A stretch of 64,000 nucleotides of DNA from Verrucomicrobiota bacterium. GTDB taxonomy: Bacteria; Verrucomicrobiota; Verrucomicrobiia; Opitutales; Opitutaceae. How positions within the stretch are numbered: position 1 is the first letter of the stretch; every line of letters begins with the position of its first letter. The notes under the pieces are model-generated. The model saw only the letters and a list, made by a program, of their open reading frames with translations, was not told the origin of the DNA and did no database searches. A program made the translations under genes and the position numbers. Below are positions 17,875-27,170 of the stretch, in pieces. Where the stretch lies: contig JAEWIY010000107.1 of assembly GCA_023386835.1 (NCBI GenBank), forward strand, positions 11,548 through 75,547. The letters run 5' to 3'.

Positions 17875-18711
17875 GTGACGGTTCCTCCTGAAAAGATCAC
17901 CAGCCTCCAGAATCCGCGCGTAAAGCAACTGGTGAAGCTGCGCGACCGTCGCCCGCGCGACGAAGCGGGCGTGTTCCTCGTCGAGGGATACCGGCAGATC
18001 CGACGGGCGCTGGAGCGGCAGGTGCAGTTGGCCGAGATTTACTTCTCCCCGCCCTGGTACCTCGGGGAAAACGAGCCGGCCTTGCTGGCGCAGGCGGAGG
18101 CGGCGGGAGCGCGGCTGTTTGAGTTGTCCAAAGAGGCGTTCGCCAAGGTGGCGTATCGCGAGCGTCCCGACGGCTTGCTGGCGGTCGCGCCGCAGTGGCG
18201 GCATTCGCTGGAGGACCTCGGTCGCTGGCTGGAGGGGCCGGGCTGCGGCGGGGCACGCGCGCCGTTCCTGCTCGTCGTCGAAGCAATTGAAAAACCGGGC
18301 AACCTCGGCACGATCCTGCGCAGCGCCGACGCGGCGGGCGTTGACGCCCTGGTGGTCTGCGACCCGGTGACGGACCTTTTCAACCCCAATGTTGTGCGGG
18401 CGTCGACGGGCGTGCTGTTCTCGGTGCCGGTGGTGATTGCCGACAGCACGGCCGTGCGCCCGTGGCTGCGGGAGCGGGGTATCCGTTCGGTGGCGACGAC
18501 ACCCTCGGCCGCCCGGCTCCACACCGACACCGACCTGCGCGGGCCGCTGGCCATCGTGATGGGCAGCGAGCAGTATGGATTGAGTGAATACTGGCTGCGC
18601 GAAGCCGAGGAGCGGGTGCGCATTCCCATGGCCGGCCAGGCGGACTCGCTGAACGTGGCGATGGCCACGATCATCACCCTGTTCGAGGCGGTCCGGCAGC
18701 GCGGAGCGTAA
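17875..18711 (+). CDS. TrmH/SpoU-family RNA 2'-O-ribose methyltransferase
   Basis: 278 residues from GTG 17875; the frame is open further upstream but overlaps the divergent neighbour. A substrate-binding N-terminal domain (ITSLQNPRVKQLVKLRDRR, DEAGVFLVEGYRQIRRAL) is followed by the SPOUT fold. All three SpoU motifs are clear: EKPGNLGTILRSADAAGVDA, IVMGSEQYGLSEYWL and IPMAGQADSLNVAMATII. These enzymes tie a trefoil knot that binds SAM and methylate ribose in rRNA or tRNA. The target is not predictable. The gene pair with the divergent uracil methyltransferase makes an RNA-modification locus. Confidence 0.92.
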   Translation: MTVPPEKITSLQNPRVKQLVKLRDRRPRDEAGVFLVEGYRQIRRALERQVQLAEIYFSPPWYLGENEPALLAQAEAAGARLFELSKEAFAKVAYRERPDGLLAVAPQWRHSLEDLGRWLEGPGCGGARAPFLLVVEAIEKPGNLGTILRSADAAGVDALVVCDPVTDLFNPNVVRASTGVLFSVPVVIADSTAVRPWLRERGIRSVATTPSAARLHTDTDLRGPLAIVMGSEQYGLSEYWLREAEERVRIPMAGQADSLNVAMATIITLFEAVRQRGA

Positions 18712-18723
18712 GCCGCGAGACGT

Positions 18724-19755
18724 TCAGGTGCGGCTCGTCTGCCGCAGGTGCGCGACGAGAGCGGCGGTTCCCTCGGCCATGCTGACGCGTGGAACGTAGC
18801 CCAGGTCGCGGCGCGCCGCTTCGATGGAGAACCAATGGTCCTTGGCCAGCTCGTCGGCGACGAACCGCGTCATGGGAGGCTCGCCGGAAAGGGAGAAGAC
18901 GCGCCACATCGTTTCACAAACCCCACCAATCGCCCGGGCGGCGCCAAGGGGGAGGTGTCGTGTCACCGGCGGCTCGCCGAGCGCCGTCAGCAGGTCGTTG
19001 ATCCATTGCCAGAGCACCACCGGTTCGCCGTTGGTGATGAAGTACGCGCGACCGGCGGCTGGCGCGTCGTGGGTAAGTGCGGCCGCCGCGGCGAGATGAG
19101 CGTCCACCGCGTTGTCGATGTGCACCATGTCGACGCAATTTCCGCCGCGGCCCACGATGCGCAGGCGACCGCTGCGCGCCCGTGCCAGGACCCGCGGAAC
19201 GAGGTGAGGGTCGCCCACGCCCCAGATCAGGTGCGGACGCAGCGCCACCGTGCGAAAATCCGGCGTGCTGGCCTGAAGGACCAGGCGCTCCGCCATCGCC
19301 TTGGTGAGGGGATACGGGCTCGGGCAGGCCGTGGTCAGCGGCAGCGATTCATCGGCCCCGGCCAGGTCGCGCCCATTGTACACCACACTGGGCGTGCTGG
19401 TGTAGACGAAGCGGCGGACGCCGGCGGCGCGGGCGGCGCGCAGCAGCTGTTCCGTCGCAGTGACGTTGTCCCGGTGGAAGTCGGCATGGCGTCCCCACAC
19501 GCCCACTCGAGCGGCGACATGGAAAACGATCGAGCACCCTCGCACCGCGTCGGCGCAGACGGCCGCGTTGTGTAGTGCCCCGGTCACGACGCGTACGCCG
19601 CGAGCCTCCAGGGCCGGTCTCGGCTGGCGCGAAACGATGGTGACCCGACGACCGGCGGACAGCAGGCGCTCGAGCAGGTGGGATCCCAGGAAACCGGTGG
19701 CACCGGTGACAAGCACCGACCCGTTGTCGGAAGCAGACAACGCGGATGCGGTCAT
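18724..19755 (-). CDS. oleD: OleD-like NAD(P)H-dependent 2-alkyl-3-oxoalkanoate reductase
   Basis: 343 residues from ATG 19755, whose ATGA overlaps the oleC stop codon by 4 bases, implying translational coupling. It is an extended short-chain dehydrogenase: VLVTGATGFLGSHLLERLL binds the cofactor, VYTSTPSVVYNG supplies the catalytic Ser/Thr, and YPLTKAMAE is the YxxxK motif. In the olefin pathway OleD reduces the beta-keto acid from OleA to a beta-hydroxy acid. The TSTPSVV motif and the oleC neighbour support OleD over a general 3-beta-HSD. oleA and oleB are not in the window. Confidence 0.8.
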   Translation of the reverse strand: MTASALSASDNGSVLVTGATGFLGSHLLERLLSAGRRVTIVSRQPRPALEARGVRVVTGALHNAAVCADAVRGCSIVFHVAARVGVWGRHADFHRDNVTATEQLLRAARAAGVRRFVYTSTPSVVYNGRDLAGADESLPLTTACPSPYPLTKAMAERLVLQASTPDFRTVALRPHLIWGVGDPHLVPRVLARARSGRLRIVGRGGNCVDMVHIDNAVDAHLAAAAALTHDAPAAGRAYFITNGEPVVLWQWINDLLTALGEPPVTRHLPLGAARAIGGVCETMWRVFSLSGEPPMTRFVADELAKDHWFSIEAARRDLGYVPRVSMAEGTAALVAHLRQTSRT

Positions 19756-21428
19756 GCGCGGTTCTCCTCGATCACGAGCGGTGGACGCGTCGCAGCCCAA
19801 CGCGCAAGTGTCAGACGATGGATCTTGGCGTTGTGGCGCACGTCGACCGGCAGGTTCTGGTGAAAATAGAAATGACGCACTCGCGCCGCGGAGGCATGCG
19901 GCCGCGCGAGGTTGAACAGCTCCATTGCGAGTTCACGCGGGGCATTGGGCCGACGCAGACGCATTCGATCACGGAGCTCCACGACCAAGGCTGGCAGCTG
20001 CTGCCCGGTGGGACCCAAGCCGATTAATGCACAGCGGCGCACCTCCGGATGGGCCTGGAAAATGGGCTCCACCTGTTCCGTGTAGAGTGGCCCCAGTGCG
20101 GTCAGCACGCGCTCCGCCAGTCGGCCGCAGAACCACAAGCGTCCGGTTTTGTCACGACAACCGGCGTCGCCGAGCCGGTGGAAGATGGCCGAATCAGGAC
20201 CGCGGTCCGCGCGGATCTTGGCGCGTGCGGTGGCGTCCGGCAGTTGATCGTACGCCTGGGTCACGCTGGGCCCGCGGACGATGATTTCGCCGATCGAGCC
20301 GGCCGGAAGCTCCTCTGCCTCGGCCAGCGTGGCCAGTGATCCGTCCACGGGCTTGATGATGCGCACGTCGTTGGCGGGCAATGGATGGCCCACGCAGGTG
20401 CCGTGTCCCGCCAGGGTGAGCGCGGCGGTGCCACCCAGAACTTCACGTGCGGAAATGGTGGATACCGGCAGCGATTCCGTGGCGCCGTACGGGCTGTGCA
20501 ACTCACCGTGTGGTGCCACGCGCCCCATCAGCTCCCACAGCGCCGGGGGAACCGGGGCGCCGGCGCTCAGCACTCGGCGCAGGCTTGGCAGCCGTTCGTT
20601 GTGCTCCTCGCAATAACGGGCGATCTTCAACCAGAGCGTGGGCGAACCGAACGAGTTGGTGACGCCTTCCTGCTGGATGGCCTGCACGATGCGCGCCGGG
20701 TCGACTTGGGCCGGGCGACCCGGATCGATCTCGGGCACGATCGTGGTCATGCCCAAGGCCGGGTTGAAGAGCGCAAAGAGCGGCAGCATCGGCAGGTCGA
20801 TCTCACCCGGCTGGATGTCGTACGCTTCCCGGATCAGCTGCACCTGGGCCTCAAACATGCCGTGCGCGTAGCAGACGCCTTTGGGCGCGCCGGTGGAGCC
20901 GGAAGTGAACAGGATGGCGGCGAGTTCGTCGGGCCGGCTCTCGTGCACGGAAAGGTGTGCGGCGGAGGAGCCGGCTGCTGCCATCCGCTTCGTTGCCGAG
21001 GACGCGGCCGAGACCCGGATCATCACCGAGCGAAACGCACTGCGGAAAACGTGGCTAAGGCAGCGGGCGAGCGGAATCCCGAGCAACACCCGGGGCCGCG
21101 AGCGCGCCACGCACGACAGGAAGCTCTTTCGCCCCATGCCCGGATCGATCACCACCGGCACCGCTCCGAGCGCGAACAGCGCGAACACCGCCGCCAGCAG
21201 CGGCAGGCCCTGTCGTACCATCACCAATACACGATCACCGGGCTGCACGCCGGCGCTGCGCAGCCGTTGCTGCCAAGCCGCGGCTTCCGTTTCCAGCTCG
21301 GCGAAAGTCAGCGACAGGTAGTCGATGCGTCCGTCGTGGGTGCGCCCCCGCGGCACCTTGAGGGCCACCGCTTGTGGCTGGCGGGCGGCAACGAGCGGAA
21401 GGTGACGCGCGATGTTCGCGGAAGCCAT
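19752..21428 (-). CDS. oleC: OleC-like beta-lactone synthetase / fatty acyl-AMP ligase family
   Basis: 558 residues from ATG 21428. It is an ANL-superfamily adenylating enzyme: the P-loop ILFTSGSTGAPKGVCYAHGM is followed by the OleC-typical block DLPMLPLFALFNPALGMTTI and SFGSPTLWLKI. Near the C-terminus VDVRHNAKIHRL carries the catalytic lysine. OleC uses ATP to close a beta-hydroxy acid to a beta-lactone, which OleB decarboxylates to a long-chain cis-alkene. It begins 25 bases after RNase D and overlaps oleD. An OleC-like role in another beta-lactone product is possible, since oleA/oleB are absent here. Confidence 0.82.
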   Translation of the reverse strand: MASANIARHLPLVAARQPQAVALKVPRGRTHDGRIDYLSLTFAELETEAAAWQQRLRSAGVQPGDRVLVMVRQGLPLLAAVFALFALGAVPVVIDPGMGRKSFLSCVARSRPRVLLGIPLARCLSHVFRSAFRSVMIRVSAASSATKRMAAAGSSAAHLSVHESRPDELAAILFTSGSTGAPKGVCYAHGMFEAQVQLIREAYDIQPGEIDLPMLPLFALFNPALGMTTIVPEIDPGRPAQVDPARIVQAIQQEGVTNSFGSPTLWLKIARYCEEHNERLPSLRRVLSAGAPVPPALWELMGRVAPHGELHSPYGATESLPVSTISAREVLGGTAALTLAGHGTCVGHPLPANDVRIIKPVDGSLATLAEAEELPAGSIGEIIVRGPSVTQAYDQLPDATARAKIRADRGPDSAIFHRLGDAGCRDKTGRLWFCGRLAERVLTALGPLYTEQVEPIFQAHPEVRRCALIGLGPTGQQLPALVVELRDRMRLRRPNAPRELAMELFNLARPHASAARVRHFYFHQNLPVDVRHNAKIHRLTLARWAATRPPLVIEENRA

Positions 21429-21453
21429 CGAGGAGCCGCGCAGCGTCCGCCGC

Positions 21454-22635
21454 TCAGTGTCCCGTGCCGTTGGCCAACGAGGGCAGCGATCGGACGAGCT
21501 GGGCCTGCCAGGGCAGCAGGATCTCGTCGATCTTCTCCGGGGAGCGGGCGATCTGCGCCAGCTGGGAGCGGTTGGCAATCAACGTCGGGTCCAGCTCGAG
21601 CTTGATCGCGAGCACGTCGCGGTCGGCCTTGAGCCGATCCTGCAGCGCGAGCTCGTCGGTCGTGAGCGGTTGATGATCGGAATTGCGCTTGCGACGCGGC
21701 AGGCTCTGCGGATCACGCGCCAAGCCTGCTCGCACCGCGGCCGCGAGTGACGGCGCCAGACGCGGGTGCCGGCGACCGAGGTGGACCTTGCCCAGAATGG
21801 TCGCCTCCGCGTCGCCTTCTTCGGCGGCAAAGGCCATCTTCAGCAGCAACTCGTTGTTGCAGACCTTGAACGGCGGTGTGTCGAGCCGCTCCGCCTGCTG
21901 TTCGCGCCAATGCCAGACGGCGTGCAGCACGCTCAGGCCCCGACCGCGCAGTTTCTCGGACTTGCCGATGCGCCAGGCCAGCTCGTCGTCCCGGGGGAAG
22001 CCGGCTTGGGCGGATTCGATCTGGCGCTGGCACTGCTGCTCCAACCAGTCGAGCCGGTCCATTTTCGCCAACTCGCGCGTGAGGATGTCGCGCAGCTCCG
22101 GCAGGTGCCAGACATCCAAGGCGGCATAGTCCAACAACTTCTTCGTCAGCGGACGCTTCGACCAGTTGGCTTTCTGAGAATCCTTCGACAGCGTGACGCT
22201 GAAGTACTCCTCCAGCAGCGCAGCCAGTCCGACGCGTTTGCGGTTGAGCAGCTGGGCCGCGAGCATCGTGTCGAAGATGCTCTTGGCCTGAAACCCACAC
22301 AGGTCATGCAGCAGGCGCAGGTCGTAGTCGCTGCCGTGCATCACCAGATGCTTCTCGGCCAAGCGCTGCCAGAGCGGCTCAAAATTCAGCGGGGCCAGCG
22401 CATCCACGAGAAACACGCGCTCCTTGACGAGGAACTGCAGCAGGCAGACTCGCGTGCGATAGCGGTGCATGTTGTCCGCTTCCGTATCGAGGCAAACCTC
22501 GTCCACCTGATCGAGGGCCTCGATCAGCGGAACGAGCGAGCCGGGCTGATCGAGCAGTTCGTACGTCGGAGTCGCAGCCTTCACGCGGGCGCCAAACAAA
22601 CGCCGCACACCGGAGGGAAGGAAGCGGGAAATCAT
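21454..22635 (-). CDS. rnd: Ribonuclease D (3'-5' exoribonuclease with HRDC domain)
   Basis: 393 residues from ATG 22635, whose ATGA overlaps the stop of the deacetylase gene. RNase D trims the 3' ends of tRNA and other stable RNAs. The DEDDy active-site motifs are all present: EVCLDTEADNMHRY (Exo I), VMHGSDYDLRLLHDL (Exo II) and LDYAALDVWHLPEL (Exo III with the Tyr). After about residue 215 an HRDC-type nucleic-acid-binding region follows (RGLSVLHAVWHWREQQAERL). It is upstream of oleC by 25 bases in the same unit; there is no obvious functional tie. Confidence 0.93.
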   Translation of the reverse strand: MISRFLPSGVRRLFGARVKAATPTYELLDQPGSLVPLIEALDQVDEVCLDTEADNMHRYRTRVCLLQFLVKERVFLVDALAPLNFEPLWQRLAEKHLVMHGSDYDLRLLHDLCGFQAKSIFDTMLAAQLLNRKRVGLAALLEEYFSVTLSKDSQKANWSKRPLTKKLLDYAALDVWHLPELRDILTRELAKMDRLDWLEQQCQRQIESAQAGFPRDDELAWRIGKSEKLRGRGLSVLHAVWHWREQQAERLDTPPFKVCNNELLLKMAFAAEEGDAEATILGKVHLGRRHPRLAPSLAAAVRAGLARDPQSLPRRKRNSDHQPLTTDELALQDRLKADRDVLAIKLELDPTLIANRSQLAQIARSPEKIDEILLPWQAQLVRSLPSLANGTGH

Positions 22636-23498
22636 GAAGCGGTCTCCCCCGCCCAAGTCGCGAGGAAAGCCTCGACCAACTTTGGCAATTCCGGGCTGTA
22701 GCCGCCTTCCAGTACACCGGCCGCGGGCAGTCCGCTGCCGCGCAGCCACTCGCCCAAGGTCGAAAAGTCGTTCACTTCCAAAGACATTAACGTGATGGGA
22801 TCGCGCGCGAAGGCGTCGAACCCTGCCGAAACCAGCACAAGGTCGGGCTTGAAGGCAATCACTGTATCCAGCGACTCACGCAAGGCCTGCAGGTGGTCCG
22901 CGCGCGGAGTGCGTGGGGCCACGGGCCAGTTGTGACAATTGCCTGCGTTCCTGGTGCCCGTGCCCGGGTAACCTGGAGACTGATGAACGGAGCAGCACAA
23001 GAAGCCGCTGCGGCCCTGCAGGATCGCCTCGGTGCCGTTGCCGTGGTGCGCATCGAAATCCCAGACGGCCACGCGTTTGGCTCCTTGGGCTTGGGCGTGT
23101 AGCGCCGCGATGGCGACAGTGTTGAGATAACAAAAGCCCTTCGCGTGATCGCGCGTGGCGTGATGCCCGGGCGGCCGCATCAGCGCGAAAGCCGGTTCGC
23201 CGGCCCGGGCGGCTTCGGCAGCGCGGATCGCCGCTCCGGCGGCCCGCCGGGCGTGTTGGTCGATGCCCGGGTAATAGGGTGTGTCGTCGTCGAAGTCGGG
23301 CCCGTGCGTCAGACGGTCGAGGTGATCGGCCGAGTGGGCGCGCAGACAGGCTTCGTCGCTGGCCGCCTTCGGTTTCTGCCAGCGCCACCCGGAATGGGTG
23401 GCTTGCAGATGCGGCACGGTGTTCAGGATGCGGGCAGGTTGTTCAAAGTAATGGGATGAGCCGTACTCGGCGCAGACCGGATCATGAACCACGAGCAT
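22632..23498 (-). CDS. Histone deacetylase-like amidohydrolase (AcuC/AphA superfamily)
   Basis: 288 residues from ATG 23498 (MLVVHDPVCAEYGSSHYFEQ). The Zn-dependent deacetylase motifs are visible: the His-His charge relay in MRPPGHHATRDHAKGF (H112, H113), the metal ligands in VWDFDAHHGNGTE, then SAGFDAFARDP and VLEGGYSPEL. Bacterial members deacetylate lysines, acetylpolyamines or small amides, and the substrate is unpredictable here. It is the first gene of a minus-strand unit with rnd, oleC and oleD, overlapping rnd by 4 bases. The divergent neighbour is the large PEPCK candidate. Confidence 0.9.
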   Translation of the reverse strand: MLVVHDPVCAEYGSSHYFEQPARILNTVPHLQATHSGWRWQKPKAASDEACLRAHSADHLDRLTHGPDFDDDTPYYPGIDQHARRAAGAAIRAAEAARAGEPAFALMRPPGHHATRDHAKGFCYLNTVAIAALHAQAQGAKRVAVWDFDAHHGNGTEAILQGRSGFLCCSVHQSPGYPGTGTRNAGNCHNWPVAPRTPRADHLQALRESLDTVIAFKPDLVLVSAGFDAFARDPITLMSLEVNDFSTLGEWLRGSGLPAAGVLEGGYSPELPKLVEAFLATWAGETAS

Positions 23499-23746
23499 CG
23501 CGAAAGTCGTCTGAGAATGCGGCCGGCACCGGCCGAACCGGCCCCAGCATGTCAGCCGCGGCGGTGAGCGAAAGTCTTTTGCGGGGCAAACTCTGCCCGG
23601 TTTCGTGAGTACCGCAGGCAACCGCGGCACGAAGAGTTGACGGATCGGCCGCGTCGGACGTGGCTAACGCCGAACATTTTCAATCCGTTGCCACCCTTCG
23701 GGAGCCCTGTCGCGGCGGCGTCCGGAAATCATCATCGTTATCGCGC

Positions 23747-26700
23747 ATGAGCTCGTCCGATTCGAACCTTCCCGCTGAAGATCTCCGCCACGCGATCCTG
23801 CTACGGCTCGGCCTTGCCGGCTGCTCCATGGGACCCGGAAGTGGAACATCGTGGACCGGGCTGACGGCCCCCATTTTCGCGCGGCACCGCGAGATGACGC
23901 GGCTGATGGTGGATCGCTACGCGCCGGTCGACGGGCGTATCCAACATTTCCTCAACCAGTATCTCGCGGACATCGGTCCGGCCCCTTCCCTGCCCCTGCG
24001 CACGCTGGTGCTCGACCAGCCGGGTCTCGCCCGCGAGCTCTCGTTGCCTGACCGGTCCGACTCCGTCGATTCGCCCCTGCTCAAGAGCTATCGCCTGCGC
24101 AACGGCGTCCTGCACAACCCGGCCAAGGACCGTCGGACGACGCAGGGCGTTTTCCACATCGCGGAAGGCGGGTTGCCGATCCCGGATGACAAACTCGCAG
24201 TGCCGAAGAAGGCCTTCTTCAAGATGCTGGAGCTGGCCTTCCAGCCGCCACGCGAGTTGATGCGCCTCCCCTACACCGCCAGCTGGCCTGAACCGGCAGA
24301 GGTGTTTGCGTCGCTGCTGTTGCGCCCGCTCGTGGTTCCGGAAGTGCCGGGCTTCATCACCGCCAAGCGGATGGAAACCCGGTTCTTCGCGCCGGGTTCG
24401 CTGGTCTCCAACCTGGATTTTGTCGAAGCGATCTTCGGCAATGCGGGTGATCCGTATTTGCCGGACAATGACGCCGCGCTGGATCTCGACGGGTGGACCG
24501 GCCACACCGGCTGCGTGGTGCTGGCTCCGCACCTCGTCACGGTGCCGAAGATCGTGCTCGGCCTGCCGCACTGGGATCTGGCGACGCCGCGGGAACGCCG
24601 CGACGGCATGTGCTGGAAGACGGAGGACGAACTCTACAACGGCGGATCCGCCTTCAAGTTGTGTGCGCGTGATTCGCGCGGCGTGGTCGTGACGATCATC
24701 GCCGACAACTACTACGGCTACTGCAAGAAGGAGGTGAAGACGCAGATCAGTTATGCGGCGAACCTCTACGGCCTGGCGGAGGAGGAGCACGCGGGCGGCG
24801 CGCTGGTGTATCCGGCCTACGATCTCGGCGAGGAGTTTTCCGGCAGCGTCCATGTCCAGCAGCGCGGCCACTCGATGGAGGAGGTCAGCCGCTTGTACAG
24901 CCAGTGGCTGGACCTGCGTCCGGAGGGATTCGCGGTCGATCGGGAGTATCCAGATGTCATCTACGTGCCGGAGGATGTGGCGTTTGATGTCAGCAGCCAG
25001 CGCGTGGTGTGGACCCACCACGGCCAGGAGCAAAGCCTGCCGCTGCGGGCCGGATTCACCTACCTCCGCCCGTCCGGCTACAAGGTCCACCTCGAGCAGC
25101 CGCCGGGCCGCAGCGATTGGGAGCTGATTGGAACGGTGGCGGAGGGCACCCTCTGCCATAAGCCCTGCACGGTTTCGGGTGGCGGCAAGTCGGAGATTTC
25201 CAAGGCGATCTCCGACGCGATTCTGCCGGGCCCGGTCTTTGTCGCGGACTTCGAGCGCGACATGGACCAGGTGGCCCACATCCTGGCGCGAGATTACACG
25301 GATCGTTTCCGCGATCCGGCGCGGCGTGGGGTTGATCAGCGCCCGATCCTGAGCTCCGAACGGTCGCTTGGCTCGGTCATCAAGCTGCTCACGCCGGCGG
25401 ATCGTGATTACTCCGACGAATACAACGCGTGGCTCGCGAGCATCCCGCAGTACCTGAAGGAAATCGTCTATGTGGTGAAACGCCACTACCGCGCGTCGTG
25501 GGGCGACGGGTGGCGGGATCACTTCTCGGTCGACATCATCAATGGTCATCCCGGGAACGAGCTGAAGTGTGACAACCGCAAGCTCGTCGCGAGCTATCTG
25601 CGGGTCGGCTACCAACCGGATGGGTCGTGGCGCGTGTTTGGCCTGCGTGAGGACTTCCATCCGGCGATGAAGGTGCAGATGGAGGACGACATCACCGCGT
25701 CCGTAGTCGTGCCGGCCGCGACCCTGCCGCCGTTCAGCTCGGAACAGACACACCAGGCGACGGCCTACAAGTTTGTTCAGAACTGCGAGCGCCGGCTGTT
25801 CCAGCGCCCGGATGAGGCGATCCACCGCGGTTACGACAAGCAGACGGAGCGGGATGTGGCTCAGCCGGGCAACTTCCTCTCCAACTTCGAACCGCTGACG
25901 CGCGTCGATGCCCGCGAAATGCTGGCTGACGCGATGGGCTTCAACCGCTTCACTGCACCGATGCGCGCGCTGGTTCGTTCCGCCGCCCTGGTGCCGGAAG
26001 GTCCGAAGTACTTCGTTTCCTCCGCCCATCCGCGCATTGTCGACGGCAAGCCCTCGAAGAACCCGCGCTACCTGCAGTTGCGGCCCGACTTGGTCGACCC
26101 GCGCAGCGTTCACATCGCGCGCATGGCGACCCGTCTGCACCGTCGACTGGAGGCGGAGGCGCCCGTTTACACGCCGGTGGACGCGGTCGTGCCCGGCCGG
26201 CGCAACAATCCGCCGGAAGCGGCCGCCCGCATCCGCTCGCTCGCGGTGTATAGCCCGATCCATTACCTCGAACTGCCCGAGCTCTTCATGGAGTTCATCA
26301 GCTCGATGACCGGCAAATCGCCGTCCACGACGGGCGCCGGTTCCGAGGGTGCGCTGACGAAGGGCCCGTTCAACGCCCTGCCGGCGATCATCGATCTGAA
26401 CGCTGCGCTGGTTTCATACCTGCTGACCGGCCATGCCGCCTTTGTCTCGGCGGCGGGTTACGTGGGCCCGCAGGTGCGCGTGGATCATGACGTCAGCCTG
26501 CTGGTGCCGGAAGTCTGGTGTCGCATGACCGCGGCCGAGCGGGACCCGAAGTTCCTGATCGGGGAAGGTTACCTCGAAAAGTGTCAGGACTTTGAATACG
26601 AAGGTCGCCGGATCCTCGCGAGCCGGCTCGGTTATCGCATCACCGCCAAGTTCGCCCGGACGTTCTTCGGACGGGTGTTCAACCACCCGCATGTCGTGTT

Positions 26701-27169
26701 CACCGAGGAGATGCTGCAGCCGGAACGGCAGGACGTCTCCGTCTTCGTCGACGGCATGGACAACATCTGCGAAACGCACCGGCGGGTGGCGCAGAGCTAC
26801 TTCGACGATGGCACGATCGAGCTGGCGTGTCCGCCGCTGCGGGCGCTGTTGCACATCATGGCGGGCCGGCCTGACGTTGGCCCGGGTCTCGATTCACCAG
26901 AGCTGCGCAGCATGTTCACGGCTGAGGCGATGCTGGCGAGCGATTGGTACGCGGCGCGGCTGGAGGCCAAACAGCAGGCGGACCTCGACCGGTGGAATCG
27001 TCACGTGCACTCGCTCGAGTTTATCCTCGAGCAGCCGACGCATGCGGACGTGATCAAGCGGCTCAAGTTGCCGGAGCGGCTGGTCGCGGCGCGCGCCGAG
27101 CGTGACCGGGTAGCGACGGAGGACTACCGGCAGTCGCTCGTCGGAACGATCGGCCGGCAGCCGTTGTGA
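23747..27169 (+). CDS. Very large conserved protein; candidate PPi-dependent phosphoenolpyruvate carboxykinase
   Basis: 1140 residues (about 127 kDa) from ATG 23747 (MSSSDSNLPAEDLRHAIL). No signal or membrane segment, so cytoplasmic. A glycine-rich, P-loop-like SGGGKSEISKAIS starts near residue 477, comparable with the kinase-1a loop of PEP carboxykinases. Other conserved-looking blocks are IIADNYYGYCKKEVKTQISY and NGHPGNELKCDNRKL. Size and the loop fit PPi-type PEPCK, known from Propionibacterium and Entamoeba at about 1100-1150 residues, which interconverts oxaloacetate plus PPi with PEP plus phosphate and CO2. That would suit a fermenter using PPi-based glycolysis. I cannot run the alignment, so this assignment is an inference; otherwise it is a large protein of unknown function. 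Confidence 0.55.
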   Translation: MSSSDSNLPAEDLRHAILLRLGLAGCSMGPGSGTSWTGLTAPIFARHREMTRLMVDRYAPVDGRIQHFLNQYLADIGPAPSLPLRTLVLDQPGLARELSLPDRSDSVDSPLLKSYRLRNGVLHNPAKDRRTTQGVFHIAEGGLPIPDDKLAVPKKAFFKMLELAFQPPRELMRLPYTASWPEPAEVFASLLLRPLVVPEVPGFITAKRMETRFFAPGSLVSNLDFVEAIFGNAGDPYLPDNDAALDLDGWTGHTGCVVLAPHLVTVPKIVLGLPHWDLATPRERRDGMCWKTEDELYNGGSAFKLCARDSRGVVVTIIADNYYGYCKKEVKTQISYAANLYGLAEEEHAGGALVYPAYDLGEEFSGSVHVQQRGHSMEEVSRLYSQWLDLRPEGFAVDREYPDVIYVPEDVAFDVSSQRVVWTHHGQEQSLPLRAGFTYLRPSGYKVHLEQPPGRSDWELIGTVAEGTLCHKPCTVSGGGKSEISKAISDAILPGPVFVADFERDMDQVAHILARDYTDRFRDPARRGVDQRPILSSERSLGSVIKLLTPADRDYSDEYNAWLASIPQYLKEIVYVVKRHYRASWGDGWRDHFSVDIINGHPGNELKCDNRKLVASYLRVGYQPDGSWRVFGLREDFHPAMKVQMEDDITASVVVPAATLPPFSSEQTHQATAYKFVQNCERRLFQRPDEAIHRGYDKQTERDVAQPGNFLSNFEPLTRVDAREMLADAMGFNRFTAPMRALVRSAALVPEGPKYFVSSAHPRIVDGKPSKNPRYLQLRPDLVDPRSVHIARMATRLHRRLEAEAPVYTPVDAVVPGRRNNPPEAAARIRSLAVYSPIHYLELPELFMEFISSMTGKSPSTTGAGSEGALTKGPFNALPAIIDLNAALVSYLLTGHAAFVSAAGYVGPQVRVDHDVSLLVPEVWCRMTAAERDPKFLIGEGYLEKCQDFEYEGRRILASRLGYRITAKFARTFFGRVFNHPHVVFTEEMLQPERQDVSVFVDGMDNICETHRRVAQSYFDDGTIELACPPLRALLHIMAGRPDVGPGLDSPELRSMFTAEAMLASDWYAARLEAKQQADLDRWNRHVHSLEFILEQPTHADVIKRLKLPERLVAARAERDRVATEDYRQSLVGTIGRQPL

Positions 27170-27170
27170 G

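Noticed and set aside
23801..26263. 820-codon open frame on the minus strand
   Set aside because: It lies wholly antisense to the large PEPCK candidate; its Arg/His/Gln-rich composition without motifs is typical of high-GC shadow frames.
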